Made by a program: the position numbers and the translations under genes. Positions 1 through 8,981 of a stretch of DNA of 64,000 nucleotides are shown in pieces. Position 1 is the first letter of the stretch. The number at the start of each line of letters is the position of its first letter. The stretch is from Actinomyces sp. oral taxon 414 (GTDB taxonomy: Bacteria; Actinomycetota; Actinomycetes; Actinomycetales; Actinomycetaceae). The notes under the pieces were generated by a model, which had not been told where the DNA came from, ran no database searches, and saw only the letters and a list, made by a program, of their open reading frames with translations. Location: contig NZ_CP012590.1 of the NCBI RefSeq assembly GCF_001278845.1, positions 1,240,001 through 1,304,000 of the forward strand. The letters run 5' to 3'.

Positions 1-854
1 ATATTGACGCCCATGTCCGTGGGCGAGGCGTAGGGGGAAGCGCCCAGGATCTCCTCGAACAGGCGGGCCAGGACCGGGAAGACCTCGACGTCGCGGTTGT
101 AGTTGACGGTCTGCTCCCCGTGGGCGGCCAGGTGGAAGGGGTCGATCATATTGACGTCGTCGAGATCGGCGGTGGCGGCCTCGTAGGCGATATTGACCGG
201 GTGGTCCAGAGGCAGGTTCCAGATGGGGAAGGTCTCGAACTTGGCGTAGCCGCAGGCGCGCCCGCGGGCGTGGTCGTGGTACATCTGCGACAGGCAGGTG
301 GCCATCTTGCCGCTGCCCGGCCCCGGGGCGGTGACGACGACCAGGTCCCGGGTGGTCTCGATGTACTCGTTGCGCCCGTAGCCCTCCGGGGAGACGACGC
401 GGGCGACGTCGCCGGGGTAGCCGGGGATGGGGAAGTGGCGGTAGACCCTGATGCCCAGGCGCTCGAGCTTGTGCTTGAAGGCCCGGGCCCGCGGGTTGTC
501 GTCGGTCCAGCGGGTGATGACGACGCTGCTCACGTACAGCCCGTAGTCGTGGAAGGCGTCGATGTGCCGCAGCACCTCGTCCTCGTAGCCGGTGCCCAGG
601 TCGGCGCGGACCTTGTTGCGGGTCAGGTCGCGGGCGGAGACGGCCACGACGATCTCGACCTCGCTCGCCAGGGAGGCCAGCATGACGATCTTGTTGTCGG
701 GGGTGAAGCCGGGTAGGACCCGGGAGGCGTGCATGTCGTCGACGAGCTTGCCGCCGAACTCCAGGTAGAGCGTGCCGCCGAACTGGGCGCGCCGCTGCGC
801 GATCCGCTCGGACTGCATGCGCAGATACTTGTCACGATCGAATCCAATGCGCAC
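1..854 (-). CDS. DUF1846 family protein, C-terminus beyond the window edge
   Basis: Partial gene: 284 complete codons are visible from a GTG start ([20 protein letters not shown]), and the reading frame is still open at base 1. The sequence matches the DUF1846 family, whose biochemical role is unsettled. The family is about 500 residues long, so roughly 40% is missing here. Internal stretches such as [20 protein letters not shown] and [20 protein letters not shown] are typical; the second includes a glycine-rich GPGSGK loop that suggests nucleotide binding. A good ribosome site (AGGAGAGG) lies just upstream of the GTG. The only promoter-like element, TAGGCT at 902-907, gives a short leader. 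It stands alone, next to rpsT. Confidence 0.85.
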   Translation of the reverse strand, partial: MRIGFDRDKYLRMQSERIAQRRAQFGGTLYLEFGGKLVDDMHASRVLPGFTPDNKIVMLASLASEVEIVVAVSARDLTRNKVRADLGTGYEDEVLRHIDAFHDYGLYVSSVVITRWTDDNPRARAFKHKLERLGIRVYRHFPIPGYPGDVARVVSPEGYGRNEYIETTRDLVVVTAPGPGSGKMATCLSQMYHDHARGRACGYAKFETFPIWNLPLDHPVNIAYEAATADLDDVNMIDPFHLAAHGEQTVNYNRDVEVFPVLARLFEEILGASPYASPTDMGVN

Positions 855-901
855 GAACCTCTCCTCATGTGCGAACGGGCGGGCTCGGGGCGGCCCGGCA
901 C

Positions 902-907
902 AGCCTA
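902..907 (-). promoter_or_regulatory. -10 box (TAGGCT) of the DUF1846 gene
   Basis: TAGGCT on the minus strand, 47 nt before the GTG start at 854. It matches the actinobacterial TANNNT -10 consensus and the hexamer found before several other genes here. No clear -35 is visible. This is a pattern match only. Confidence 0.4.
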
Positions 908-1073
908 GCGCGTCGGCGGGGCGGGCGCCCGCCGCGAGCCGCGCCGCCGGCCCGGCCCAGTCCGCGGCAGACGTCTTGCGGCGGCCGTCGAATCGACGCG
1001 CGTCCAGGCGCGCAGAACAGGGGCGCCCCGCGAGGAGGCACCCCGGTGGGGAGGTGGGGGAGGCGGCCCGCTC

Positions 1074-1334
1074 TCAGAGCGCGGCGACGCGCCTGGCGAG
1101 CTTGGACTTGCGGTTGGCGGCCTGGTTCTTGTGGATGATGCCCCTGGCGGCGGCCTTGTCGAGCTTGCGGCAGGCCTTCCTCAGCCCCTCCTCGGCGGCG
1201 GCCTTGTCACCGGCCTCGATGGCCTCGCGCACGCGGCGCACATAGGTCTTGAGCTCGGACTTGACGGACTGGTTGCGCAGGCGGGCCTTCTCGTTGGTCT
1301 TGATGCGCTTGATCTGGGACTTGATATTCGCCAC
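1074..1334 (-). CDS. rpsT: 30S ribosomal protein S20
   Basis: 86-residue basic protein beginning [20 protein letters not shown], the hallmark N-terminus of bacterial S20, which binds 16S rRNA early in assembly of the small subunit. Length and composition (many Lys, Arg and Ala, predicted helical hairpin) are as expected. The start is GTG, with only a weak upstream AAGAAAG as ribosome site. It is monocistronic, between the DUF1846 gene and an ABC transporter pair. In many actinobacteria rpsT lies near lepA and hemW; here those are about 28 kb away. Confidence 0.97.
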   Translation of the reverse strand: MANIKSQIKRIKTNEKARLRNQSVKSELKTYVRRVREAIEAGDKAAAEEGLRKACRKLDKAAARGIIHKNQAANRKSKLARRVAAL

Positions 1335-1553
1335 TGTGAGAGGAGCTTTCTTGATTCGAGTGCGGTTGATCGGCCGGGCGGGGGTTCACGCGGGCGCGAG
1401 GGCGGCGGGGGTCCCCGGCGGACCCGGCCGCCGGACCCCGCGGCCGACCGGCCAGAGGTCCAGGCGGCGACTCTACCAGGTGCCCCGTGGGGGCGCCCGC
1501 CCCCCAGTCCGCACGGGACGTGAGGTGTGTCAACCCCTCGGTCCGGGCGGGCG

Positions 1554-2213
1554 TCATGCGGCGGGCCCGTCACCGAGCCCGATCACGTGCTCAGCCCGTT
1601 CGACGAGCCGCTGGTCGTGGGTGACGACGAGGACGCCCGCGCCGGACCTCACCCACTCGTCCAGCATGCCGGTGACCAGGGCGCTGAGGCTCTCGTCACC
1701 GCCCGCCGTGGGCTCGTCGAGGACGACGAGCCCGGGCTCGCGCATGAGCCGCGTGCGTGCGAGGGCGACCCTCATGCGCTCGCCCCCGCTGAGGGAGGCG
1801 ACGCGCCTGCGCGCGAGACCCTCCACGGCGGTGCGGGCCATGACCTCCGACACGAGGTCGGAGCGCCGGCGCCATGGCAGTGCGAGGGACCAGGCCGCGT
1901 GCCGCAGGTTGCGTGCGACGCTCCAGGAGTCCTCGAGCAGGAGATGCTGGGGCTGCAGGGCGATCGTGCGCCGGTGCAGAGCCCGGACGAACCGGGGGGT
2001 CATGTCTGCGGCACTCACGCCCTCGCAGGTGATCTCGCCGGTGCAGTCGCGGTCGTGGAGGCTCAGACACCACGCCGTCGTCGACTTGCCGGAGCCGTTG
2101 GGGCCTGTCAGGGCGGTGACCGTGCCCCGGGTGAGCGAGAGGTCGAGGTTCTGGACGAGGGCGCGTCCCCCGCGCACAATGGTCAGTCCCGTGGCGGTGA
2201 GCAGATCAGCCAT
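1554..2213 (-). CDS. ABC transporter ATP-binding protein, immunity/export type
   Basis: 219-residue single-domain ABC ATPase. Walker A is GPNGSGKST (about residues 37-45), the signature is LSGGERMRVALAR (about 140-152), Walker B is GLVVLDEPT (about 161-169), and the switch His follows in VVTHD. It overlaps the 3' end of the upstream permease gene by 8 bases, so the two are translationally coupled and form one exporter. ATPases of this size paired with a roughly 660-residue seven-helix membrane protein are typical of bacteriocin-immunity-like transporters, but no precursor peptide gene is visible. The substrate is therefore unknown. Confidence 0.88.
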   Translation of the reverse strand: MADLLTATGLTIVRGGRALVQNLDLSLTRGTVTALTGPNGSGKSTTAWCLSLHDRDCTGEITCEGVSAADMTPRFVRALHRRTIALQPQHLLLEDSWSVARNLRHAAWSLALPWRRRSDLVSEVMARTAVEGLARRRVASLSGGERMRVALARTRLMREPGLVVLDEPTAGGDESLSALVTGMLDEWVRSGAGVLVVTHDQRLVERAEHVIGLGDGPAA

Positions 2214-4194
2214 GGCGCGCCCTCATCCGGTTGTGGCCGGCGGAGGCCCGCCAGTGCCCGACGGCGGCGGCGCCGATGAGCGCGGCGGCGCACGCGGCAT
2301 GGGCGATGACGACGGGGGAGGTCTGGGCGAGCAGCGAGTGCAGGGCCAGGGCGGCGAGCTCGGCGAGGAGAAGGAGGAGTGGCACGAGATGGACCATGAG
2401 GCCTGTGCGCCCGCCGAGGAGGCGCCCGATCTGCTGCTGTCGCCGGTGCGCCCGGACCCAGGAGCTCGTGGCGACGTTCGTGCTCACGACCGCGGCCGCG
2501 CCGGCGGCCACCAGGACCAGGGTGTCGAGGACGAGCCGCTGCGTGCTCTGACCGATGGTGGCGGTGCGGCCGCCTCCGACGGCGTCGATCCGTGCGACAA
2601 GACCGGCGAGATGATGAGTGCTGAGGTCATGGAGCAGCTCCTCCTGGGTGGCGGCGGTGATAAGGGCGGCGCCCTGCGACAGTGCGGACAGGTAGTTCGT
2701 GGGTGCGAAGTAGCCGTCGGGCACGACGACGATGAGGCAGTCACTCGTGCTCGCCCCGGTGCTGCTGAGGAAGAAACTGACGGCGGGCAGTGACTGGGGC
2801 AGGTGCCGGGCGGCCTGTGCCAGGTCGTGGACGGTGACCGTGGGCGTGGCCGCACTGCCGCCGAGTTGGGCCTCAAGGACGGCGTCCCGGCTGAGCCGTG
2901 CTGTGAGGGCCGCGTCGTCCTCGGCGCCGTTCCGATGCCGGTAGAGCGCGAGCTCGGTGGGACCGACGTTCTCCAGGCCGTAGTGGGAGGCGGCGGTGTT
3001 GTTGAGGTACAGGGTCGGGGGGCCACCGGCGTCCGGGGTCGTACCGTCGAGGACGGCCCAGGCGAGCACGAGCGAGCCGGTGGCCTCCTCATCCTTGATG
3101 AAGGAGTCGATGCGGGGCATGAGGCTGTTGTAAGCGGACTCTGAGGCGGTGCGGATACTGAGCGAGTAGGAGGCGGGCAGGGAGTCCTGCGCCTGCGCCT
3201 GGTGCCGCAGGGCCTGGTCCTGGACGATGTCGGTGACGACCGCGTCGCTGGAGGAGGCGAAGGACCAGGTCATGGTCAGGGCCGCGCCGCAGATGAGTGC
3301 GACCGGCACCATCCGCGCCCGTGGAGCGAGCACCGACGAGCCGACGGCGCGCCCTCGGCTGGTGCGTGCAAGCACCGCCCATCCGAGGGTCGTGCCGATG
3401 ACGGTGGCGGTGAGGGCGGCGAGCGCGGCGACGACAATGAGCTCCGCCATGAGGCGGTGGACGCTGAGCAGGGCGCTGGCGTGGACGTCGTAGGCCATAA
3501 TGAGCCCGAGTGCGCCCAGGGGGGCCAGGACCCAGGTGCCGACCCGGATGAGCCCCAGCCTCAGCAGGCGGATGAGCAGGCGGGCGCGCGGGCGCCCCGA
3601 CAGGAGACTGTGGCGGAACGGTGCGGGGCGTGCGAGCACCGCCGACGCTGTGACGAGCGTGTGGGTGAGCAGCGCGAGGAGCAGCGCGCGGCCGAGGGCG
3701 GATTGCCGCATCGCCTCCGTCGCTCTTCCCGGGACCAGCGTGTCTGACTTCCAGATCGCGTCGCTCCACCGCGCCCGCACCGCGTCGAGGAAGTGACGGA
3801 CACGCGCCTGGCTGCCGGTGACGTTCCACGCGCCCAGCGCCGAGTCCTGAGCGGGGCTGCCCGCGTACACGATCGGCGCCTCCGAGAACACGGGTGTCAG
3901 CGGTGGACGGATGTAGTCGTCGGGGCCGTATCCGAGCACCTCGATGACATCCGTGGCGAGCGGCTCCCCGACCTGCCCCATGGTGTCCGTGGTCATGCGC
4001 AACTGCGCGACCTCGACGCCGTGCTGCTCGGCCAGTGAGAGCAGTTCGTCGGGGCTGACGCCCGTGTCGGTGATAATGACCTGGGCGGTGCTCTCAGCCG
4101 GGAAGGTGTAGTCCAGATCCCGGGGGACGAGGAGGACGGTCGCGAGTGTCAGGGCCAGGAGGAGGGCCCAGGTGGTGCGAGTGACGAGGGTCAT
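2206..4194 (-). CDS. Bacteriocin-associated integral membrane protein (DUF1430-like permease)
   Basis: 662 residues from ATG at 4194 (MTLVTRTTWALLLALTLATV). I chose this start because the upstream extension of the frame is arginine/proline nonsense and overlaps the neighbouring toxin gene on the same strand. There is one N-terminal membrane helix, a large extracytoplasmic region (about 30-190), a helix group at about 190-370, a second outside domain, and helices at the C-terminus (LVLVAAGAAAVVSTNVATSS, LLLLLAELAALALHSLLA). This layout resembles the bacteriocin-associated seven-helix or FtsX-type permeases (TIGR01654/DUF1430). It works with the ATPase that overlaps its end. The family assignment is by architecture and is tentative. 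Confidence 0.7.
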   Translation of the reverse strand: MTLVTRTTWALLLALTLATVLLVPRDLDYTFPAESTAQVIITDTGVSPDELLSLAEQHGVEVAQLRMTTDTMGQVGEPLATDVIEVLGYGPDDYIRPPLTPVFSEAPIVYAGSPAQDSALGAWNVTGSQARVRHFLDAVRARWSDAIWKSDTLVPGRATEAMRQSALGRALLLALLTHTLVTASAVLARPAPFRHSLLSGRPRARLLIRLLRLGLIRVGTWVLAPLGALGLIMAYDVHASALLSVHRLMAELIVVAALAALTATVIGTTLGWAVLARTSRGRAVGSSVLAPRARMVPVALICGAALTMTWSFASSSDAVVTDIVQDQALRHQAQAQDSLPASYSLSIRTASESAYNSLMPRIDSFIKDEEATGSLVLAWAVLDGTTPDAGGPPTLYLNNTAASHYGLENVGPTELALYRHRNGAEDDAALTARLSRDAVLEAQLGGSAATPTVTVHDLAQAARHLPQSLPAVSFFLSSTGASTSDCLIVVVPDGYFAPTNYLSALSQGAALITAATQEELLHDLSTHHLAGLVARIDAVGGGRTATIGQSTQRLVLDTLVLVAAGAAAVVSTNVATSSWVRAHRRQQQIGRLLGGRTGLMVHLVPLLLLLAELAALALHSLLAQTSPVVIAHAACAAALIGAAAVGHWRASAGHNRMRARHG

Positions 4195-4250
4195 GCGTGT
4201 GAAAGGGGCCGATTCTGGGTGCCGGAGGGCTGCGGACTGCAGTGCGGTTC

Positions 4251-4766
4251 TCAGCCCCAGTGGGAGCGCAGGGCCGCCACGACGCCGTCGAAGGCTCGGC
4301 GGCCCAGCGTGGCGCCCTCGCGGCGCACCGCGGCCGAGTCCACCAGCAGGAGCCGGTCCAGGCGCACCTCGCTGGGACGCCGGCGCGGATCCCAGTCGCC
4401 GGTGCCCACGTCGTGCCAGTGGCGGCCCCACCGGGCCTCCTGGGCGGCGTCGCGGTCGTGGTCCTGGCTGGTCATCTGGGCGACGACGAACCGGCCGCCG
4501 ACCCGGGCCAGGACGAGGACGGGGCGGTCCTTGCCCTGGGCGGGGTCCTCCTCGTAGGGCACCCACGTCCACACGACCTCGCCGGGGTCGGCCTCGCCGT
4601 CGGGGTCGGGGCGGTAGTCGAAGCGGGGCAGGCCCCGGAGTGCGACGTCGTAGACCTCCACGCCCCGCGCGTCGCGGGGCACTGCCCCGACCGGGTCGCG
4701 CCCGTGCGGGACTCTGCGGCCATGGGCGCGGGGCGGGTGCGGGGGATAGGCGGGCGGTGGGACCAT
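4251..4766 (-). CDS. PemK/MazF-like type II toxin-family protein
   Basis: 171 residues. The C-terminal two thirds match the PemK/MazF fold: VVWTWVPYEEDPAQGKDRPVLVLARVGGRFVVAQMTS carries the conserved K-D-R-P-V-L-V element of these ribonucleases. The N-terminal 50 residues are proline/arginine-rich and variable. No antitoxin gene of the usual 70-90 codons lies directly upstream; the gene is preceded by a -10 box only 6 nt away and so appears monocistronic. Actinobacteria carry many such solitary PemK-like proteins, and their toxicity is often unproven. The call is a family assignment, not evidence of an active toxin. Confidence 0.72.
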   Translation of the reverse strand: MVPPPAYPPHPPRAHGRRVPHGRDPVGAVPRDARGVEVYDVALRGLPRFDYRPDPDGEADPGEVVWTWVPYEEDPAQGKDRPVLVLARVGGRFVVAQMTSQDHDRDAAQEARWGRHWHDVGTGDWDPRRRPSEVRLDRLLLVDSAAVRREGATLGRRAFDGVVAALRSHWG

Positions 4767-4772
4767 GGCCCG

Positions 4773-4778
4773 AGCCTA
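4773..4778 (-). promoter_or_regulatory. -10 box (TAGGCT) placing a leaderless start on the PemK-like gene
   Basis: TAGGCT on the minus strand ends 6 nt before the ATG at 4766, so transcription would begin at or next to the start codon. No Shine-Dalgarno sequence can fit between. The same arrangement recurs before trpL and rsmE. Confidence 0.45.
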
Positions 4779-4909
4779 GCGGCCCCCGCGGCCCGGACCC
4801 AGCGGCCCCGCCCGCGCCGGCGGCCGGCGCCGCGCTCACCGCCGTTCGCGCGCGGCGCGCAGCAGCCCCGCCACGGCGCACGCGCCGCCGGCCGCCCACA
4901 GCCCGGCGA

Positions 4910-6700
4910 TCATCCCCCGGGCGGGGTCAGCGGGTAGTCCACGCCGAAGCCCTCCAGCAGCCCGCGCAGCTCGATCAGCGGCGGCAGGACGGACAGGCCG
5001 GAGATGACGACCATCACCAGTGCCGTCGTCAGCCCCACCCCGACAAGCGCCCCGGCGACCGCGGCCCGACTCATCCCCAGCCGCCGCAGGCGCCCCACCT
5101 GCACGCGCAGGTCGTCGGCCAGCCCGGCCGCCCCGCGCACCAGCACGAGCAGGACGACGGCGGCGACGGGGCCGACCATGGAGGCTACCGTGAGCGCCTT
5201 GGTCGTGGCCTCCCGCGCCGTGATCCGCGACAGCTGCTCCTCCTGAGTCATCCAGTCGGCCGAGGGCGCGGCCCGGCGCACCGCGTCAATGCCCCCCGGC
5301 GCCAGGGCGCAGGCGCTGTGGACCACGGCCCGCGGGTCGGCGACGGGGAAGGTCGAGTCGTCGACGACGAGCGCACCGGCCAGGGCGGACAGGGGGTTCA
5401 CGAGCGCGACGACGGTCAGGGCGATCCGGTTGCCGGCGTCGTCGTGCATGAACAGGCGCTCGCCGAGCTCGTGGCCGTCCGCGTCGGCGGCGACGGCGGT
5501 GCCCGTCACGTCCCGCAGGGAGCCCGCGACCACCTGGCCCTCGACGACCATGGCCTCCATGGCGGGCGGGTCGATGCGTCGCAGCAGCGCGGTGGAGACC
5601 GGCTCGGCCTCCAGCACCCACCCGGAGTCGGCGTCGAACGGGCTGATGAGCACGCCCGCGCCGGCGGCCGCCGCGGCCTCGTCCCGGGGGACCGGGGAGT
5701 CGGCCCAGGCGCTGGCCCGCAGAGTCCGGGCCGCCTCCCACTGGACGACCGTGCTCGACGCCGCCGCCAGCAGGTAGGAGGTGGTCCCCAGGGTCGTGAG
5801 CAGCGACCCCACCAGGGCCAGGGAGCACACGCGCCCGCGGTGGGCGACGAGCAGGCCGCCGGTCGCCAGGCCGATGGCCCCGGCCCGCTTGACCAGCGCC
5901 CCGACCGCCCGCACCAGCAGGGGCGACAGGGCCCACAGGAGCACGACGGCCGCCAGGGCCGAGCCCAGGGGGACGGCGTTGGCCGTGTCGACGCTCATGG
6001 GCTCCCGCAGGAGCCGGATCAGGACCGCGCCGCCCGCCGCGCCCGCCAGCGGGCGCCCCCACGCACGCGCGCGGCGCCGCACGGCCGTGCGGGACGCGGC
6101 CGAGCCCCGCGGGGCGGGCGTATCGGCGTCAATGCCGGCCAGGCCCCGGCCCCGCCACCACAGCGCCAGGGCGTCGAGGACCACGAGCGCGGCCCATGCG
6201 CCCGCGGTCGCGGCCGGCTCGGGGGAGGCGGTCAGGTCGCGGGTGTCCAGGCCGCCGACGGTCAGGATCATGCGGAAGACGGCGGACACGAGCGGGGCCA
6301 GGACCATGGCCGCCACCAGGGCGGGCGCGGCCGCGGGCAGGACGCCGGCCACAAGGCCGGCCCGCACCCGGCGGCGCGGGGCCCCCAGGAGGCGCAGGGA
6401 GCGCGAGGCGGCGGCGAAGCCCTCCACGGTGAAGGAGGCGATCGTCCCGCTGAGCATGAGGGCGACGACGCCGGCGATGACGACGACCATGGTCGTGAAG
6501 TTGGTCAGGCCCCCGAGCTGGGAGATGCGCGACAGCAGGTGCGTGGTCATCAGGGGCGCCGAGCGCAGGGCGGCCGCGGCGTCGCGCGCCCGCACGAGCG
6601 TGCCGAGCATCCCGCCCAGGACCGCGCCCAGCAGGGACAGGGCGAGCAGGTGGGCGGCCAGGAGGCGCCGGTGACCGGTCAGGACCAGGCGCGCGATCAT
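4910..6700 (-). CDS. FtsX-like ABC transporter permease, probably frameshifted near its end
   Basis: 596 residues. An N-terminal helix (LLALSLLGAVLGGMLGTLV), a helix cluster over residues 60-180, further helices near 225-300, a soluble outside domain (about 310-490), then C-terminal helices (MVGPVAAVVLLVLVRGAAG, VAGALVGVGLTTALVMVVIS) give the FtsX/MacB permease layout. The start overlaps the stop of the ATPase gene as ATGA, so the two are coupled. The frame stops at 4910, where the last family helix would be expected. The adjacent frame carries a plausible final helix plus basic tail to 4836, suggesting a 1-base frameshift near 4930. The likely role is peptide or lipid export or detoxification controlled by the divergent two-component system. 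Confidence 0.85.
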   Translation of the reverse strand: MIARLVLTGHRRLLAAHLLALSLLGAVLGGMLGTLVRARDAAAALRSAPLMTTHLLSRISQLGGLTNFTTMVVVIAGVVALMLSGTIASFTVEGFAAASRSLRLLGAPRRRVRAGLVAGVLPAAAPALVAAMVLAPLVSAVFRMILTVGGLDTRDLTASPEPAATAGAWAALVVLDALALWWRGRGLAGIDADTPAPRGSAASRTAVRRRARAWGRPLAGAAGGAVLIRLLREPMSVDTANAVPLGSALAAVVLLWALSPLLVRAVGALVKRAGAIGLATGGLLVAHRGRVCSLALVGSLLTTLGTTSYLLAAASSTVVQWEAARTLRASAWADSPVPRDEAAAAAGAGVLISPFDADSGWVLEAEPVSTALLRRIDPPAMEAMVVEGQVVAGSLRDVTGTAVAADADGHELGERLFMHDDAGNRIALTVVALVNPLSALAGALVVDDSTFPVADPRAVVHSACALAPGGIDAVRRAAPSADWMTQEEQLSRITAREATTKALTVASMVGPVAAVVLLVLVRGAAGLADDLRVQVGRLRRLGMSRAAVAGALVGVGLTTALVMVVISGLSVLPPLIELRGLLEGFGVDYPLTPPGG

Positions 6701-7416
6701 GCCCGCTCACCCTCGCGCGCAGCGGTCAGGTGCGAGATCCGGGCGGCGGTGGGGCGGCTCAGGCGCTCCTCGATGACGCCGTCGCGCAGGACGAGGACCT
6801 CCTGGGCGGCGGCGGCCACGGCCGGGTCGTGGGTCACCATGAGCACGCTCGTGCCCGCCCGGGCCGCGCGGGCGAGCAGCTCGATGACGACGGCGCCGGA
6901 GCGCTCGTCCAGGGCCCCGGTGGGCTCGTCGGCGAAGACGACCCCGGGGGAGGAGGCCAGTGCCCGGGCGATGGCCACGCGCTGGCGCTGCCCGCCCGAC
7001 AGTTCGTCGGGCCGCTTGGACCCCAGCCCCGCCAGCCCGACCCGCTCCAGCGCCGCATCGGCCTCCTCGCGCGTGAGCGGGCGGCGGGCCAGCCTCGCGC
7101 CCAGGCGGATGTTTTCCGCCGCGCTCAGCTCCTCCAGGAGGTTGTAGTCCTGGAAGACGGTGGCCGTCCGGGTGGCGCGCAGACGGGAGCGCCGGGAATC
7201 GGTCAGCGCCCACAGGTCGACGCCGTCGTAGGAGACGGTGCCGGCGGTGGGGCGCACAATGCCGGCGAGCATGCCCAGCAGGGTCGACTTGCCCGAGCCG
7301 GAGCGCCCCATGAGGGCCAGGAAGGCGCCGTCGGGCACCTCCAGGTCGATTCCGCGGACGACCGGGCCGTCCGCCTGCCGATAGGTCTTGCCCAACCGGT
7401 GGGCGACGAGGCGCAT
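6697..7416 (-). CDS. ABC transporter ATP-binding protein (MacB/BceA-like)
   Basis: 239 residues from ATG at 7416 (MRLVAHRLGKTYRQADGPVV), chosen over an in-frame upstream ATG because CAGGAGA lies at normal distance. Walker A GRSGSGKST, Q-loop VFQDYN, signature LSGGQRQRVAIARAL, Walker B VVFADEPTGALDE (a LolD/MacB/BceA subfamily trait) and switch H in VTHD are all intact. It is the first gene of the operon with the FtsX permease. The divergent kinase starts at 7575, and the shared spacer holds a perfect inverted repeat at 7522-7539. The layout resembles BceAB-type resistance modules, though the partner kinase is of the HisKA_3 class. Confidence 0.92.
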   Translation of the reverse strand: MRLVAHRLGKTYRQADGPVVRGIDLEVPDGAFLALMGRSGSGKSTLLGMLAGIVRPTAGTVSYDGVDLWALTDSRRSRLRATRTATVFQDYNLLEELSAAENIRLGARLARRPLTREEADAALERVGLAGLGSKRPDELSGGQRQRVAIARALASSPGVVFADEPTGALDERSGAVVIELLARAARAGTSVLMVTHDPAVAAAAQEVLVLRDGVIEERLSRPTAARISHLTAAREGERA

Positions 7417-7521
7417 GAGGGTTCTCCTGAGAAAAGGTGGGGGCGGGGCGGCCCGCCGCTGACGGTTTCCATCCAATCCGCCGCGCCGCCCCGTTTCGAG
7501 GGAGCCGGGTGGACATTGGAG

Positions 7522-7539
7522 GGTAGAGCGGGCTCTACC
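7522..7539. promoter_or_regulatory. Perfect inverted repeat, candidate response-regulator operator
   Basis: GGTAGAG-CGGG-CTCTACC: 7-bp arms around a 4-nt centre, between the divergent ABC operon and kinase gene. It ends 21 nt before the kinase -10 box, a position typical of an activator site touching the -35 region. The cognate regulator is probably the LuxR-type protein at 8978. Confidence 0.5.
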
Positions 7540-7560
7540 GACGGGGCCGGGGCGGGCCGG

Positions 7561-7566
7561 TAGGCT
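7561..7566 (+). promoter_or_regulatory. -10 box (TAGGCT) of the kinase operon
   Basis: TAGGCT, 8 nt before the ATG at 7575. There is no recognisable ribosome site and no -35 hexamer, consistent with a leaderless, activator-dependent promoter. Confidence 0.42.
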
Positions 7567-7574
7567 CCGGGGCG

Positions 7575-8981
7575 ATGCACTCCCGTCAGTCCGCCGCCGC
7601 GCCCGCCGCGGGCTCCGCCGACGCCGCCGACGCCGCTGGCCCGGTCGCTCCGGCGGGCTCCGCGGGCCCCGCCGACGCCGCCGCGCCCGCCGCGGGGCGC
7701 GGCCGGGCGGGCGCCCTGCTGCCGGGGCTGCCCGCCGCCCGGCGCTCGCTCGCCTGGACGCTGCTCCTGGGGCTGGGCGCCCTCCCCCTGGCCGCGGCGA
7801 CCCTGATCCTCCTGCCCTGGGCGCCGCTGACGGCGCGGGTACTCGACCCGCGCCTGCGCGCGGGCGCCGTCTGGTTGGGCCACGACGGCCCCTTCCGCCG
7901 CCCCGCCCCCTACGCGGACGGCGGGCAGGTCCTCAACCTCCTGCTCCAGATCGCCGTGGGCCTGGTGTGCGCGGCGATGTGGGCGGCGGTCCTGCTCCTG
8001 GGCGGCACCCTCGTCGCCATGGGCCTGTACGCGCTGGCCCACCCGGGGCGGGGCTACGGCATCGGCCCGTGGCGGGACACCGGTCCCGCGCCGATCGTGC
8101 TGGTCGACGGGGTCTTGACGGCCCTGCTCCTGGTCGCCGTCGTCTTAGCGGCCAGGCTGCTGGCCTGGGTCAGTGCCCGGGCGACGGTTTTGACCAATGC
8201 GGCCGACGAGGGGGCGGCCGCCCTGGTCCGCTCCCGCGACGTCCTCCTCGACGCCTTCTCCGGGGAGCGGCGCCGCATTGAGCGCGAGCTCCACGACGGC
8301 CCCCAGCAGTACCTGACCGCCATCCGCCTCAACCTCGCCGCCCTCGAGCTGGGGCTGCGCCACGGCCGGGACCCGCGGGACCTGGCCGGGACCATGGAAT
8401 CGGCCCGCGCCAATGCCGCCGCCGCCCTGGCCTCCCTGCGGGCCGTCGTGCGCGGCATCGCCCCCCAGGTCCTGCAGGACGAGGGCCTGGTCGCCGCCCT
8501 CGACGAGCTCCTGGCCCACTGCGGGCTCAGCGCCCGCCTGACCGCCTCCGGCCCCGACCGCGCCCTGGACCACACCCGCGCCCTGCTCGCCTACCACTGC
8601 GTGAGCGAGGCCCTGACCAACGCCTCCAGGCACGGCGGCGCCACCGCCGTCGAGGTGGGCCTGACCTGGCCGCAGCGCCTGCCGGGGACCATGCAGATCG
8701 AGATCGACGACGACGGGTCCGGGCCGGGCGCGCCGTCGGGCCCGGGCGGCACTGACGGTGCGGACGGCGCCGGGGGCGCGCCGGGCGCGGGCACGGGCAT
8801 CGCCGGCCTGCGCGAGCGGGCCGCCGTTCTGGGCGGGGACCTCGGACTGGGGGCGTCGACCCGCCTGGGCGGGGCGCGGCTGGTCCTGGACCTGCCCCTG
8901 CCCGAGGAGGGGCCGCCCCCGGCGCCCCCGTCCGCGCCATCGCCCGCCCGCGCCCGCACCCCCCAGGAGGCCCGCCCGTGA
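7575..8981 (+). CDS. Two-component sensor histidine kinase (HisKA_3 family)
   Basis: 468 residues. After an alanine/proline-rich cytoplasmic N-terminus come helices near 58-80 (WTLLLGLGALPLAAATLILL), 115-155 (LLLQIAVGLVCAAMWAAVLL) and 175-200. The dimerisation/phosphoacceptor motif ERELHDGPQQYL puts the phosphorylated His at residue 240. The HATPase part has the N box (SEALTNASRHG) and a G box (GTGIAGLRERAAVLGG) near 410. This is a NarX/DesK-class kinase. Its stop overlaps the regulator's GTG start (GTGA), so the pair is coupled. The extracellular loop is short, so it may sense through the membrane or the adjacent ABC transporter rather than bind a ligand directly. Confidence 0.93.
   Translation: MHSRQSAAAPAAGSADAADAAGPVAPAGSAGPADAAAPAAGRGRAGALLPGLPAARRSLAWTLLLGLGALPLAAATLILLPWAPLTARVLDPRLRAGAVWLGHDGPFRRPAPYADGGQVLNLLLQIAVGLVCAAMWAAVLLLGGTLVAMGLYALAHPGRGYGIGPWRDTGPAPIVLVDGVLTALLLVAVVLAARLLAWVSARATVLTNAADEGAAALVRSRDVLLDAFSGERRRIERELHDGPQQYLTAIRLNLAALELGLRHGRDPRDLAGTMESARANAAAALASLRAVVRGIAPQVLQDEGLVAALDELLAHCGLSARLTASGPDRALDHTRALLAYHCVSEALTNASRHGGATAVEVGLTWPQRLPGTMQIEIDDDGSGPGAPSGPGGTDGADGAGGAPGAGTGIAGLRERAAVLGGDLGLGASTRLGGARLVLDLPLPEEGPPPAPPSAPSPARARTPQEARP

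Noticed and set aside
1249..2793. 514-codon plus-strand open frame
   Set aside because: Antisense to rpsT and the ABC pair; no recognisable motifs.
4251..4766. A complete toxin-antitoxin operon
   Set aside because: No antitoxin-sized gene precedes or overlaps the PemK-like gene, which starts right after its own promoter.
4172..7147. 991-codon plus-strand open frame
   Set aside because: It lies opposite the PemK-like, permease and ATPase genes and its product is Arg/Gly/Pro-rich without family features.
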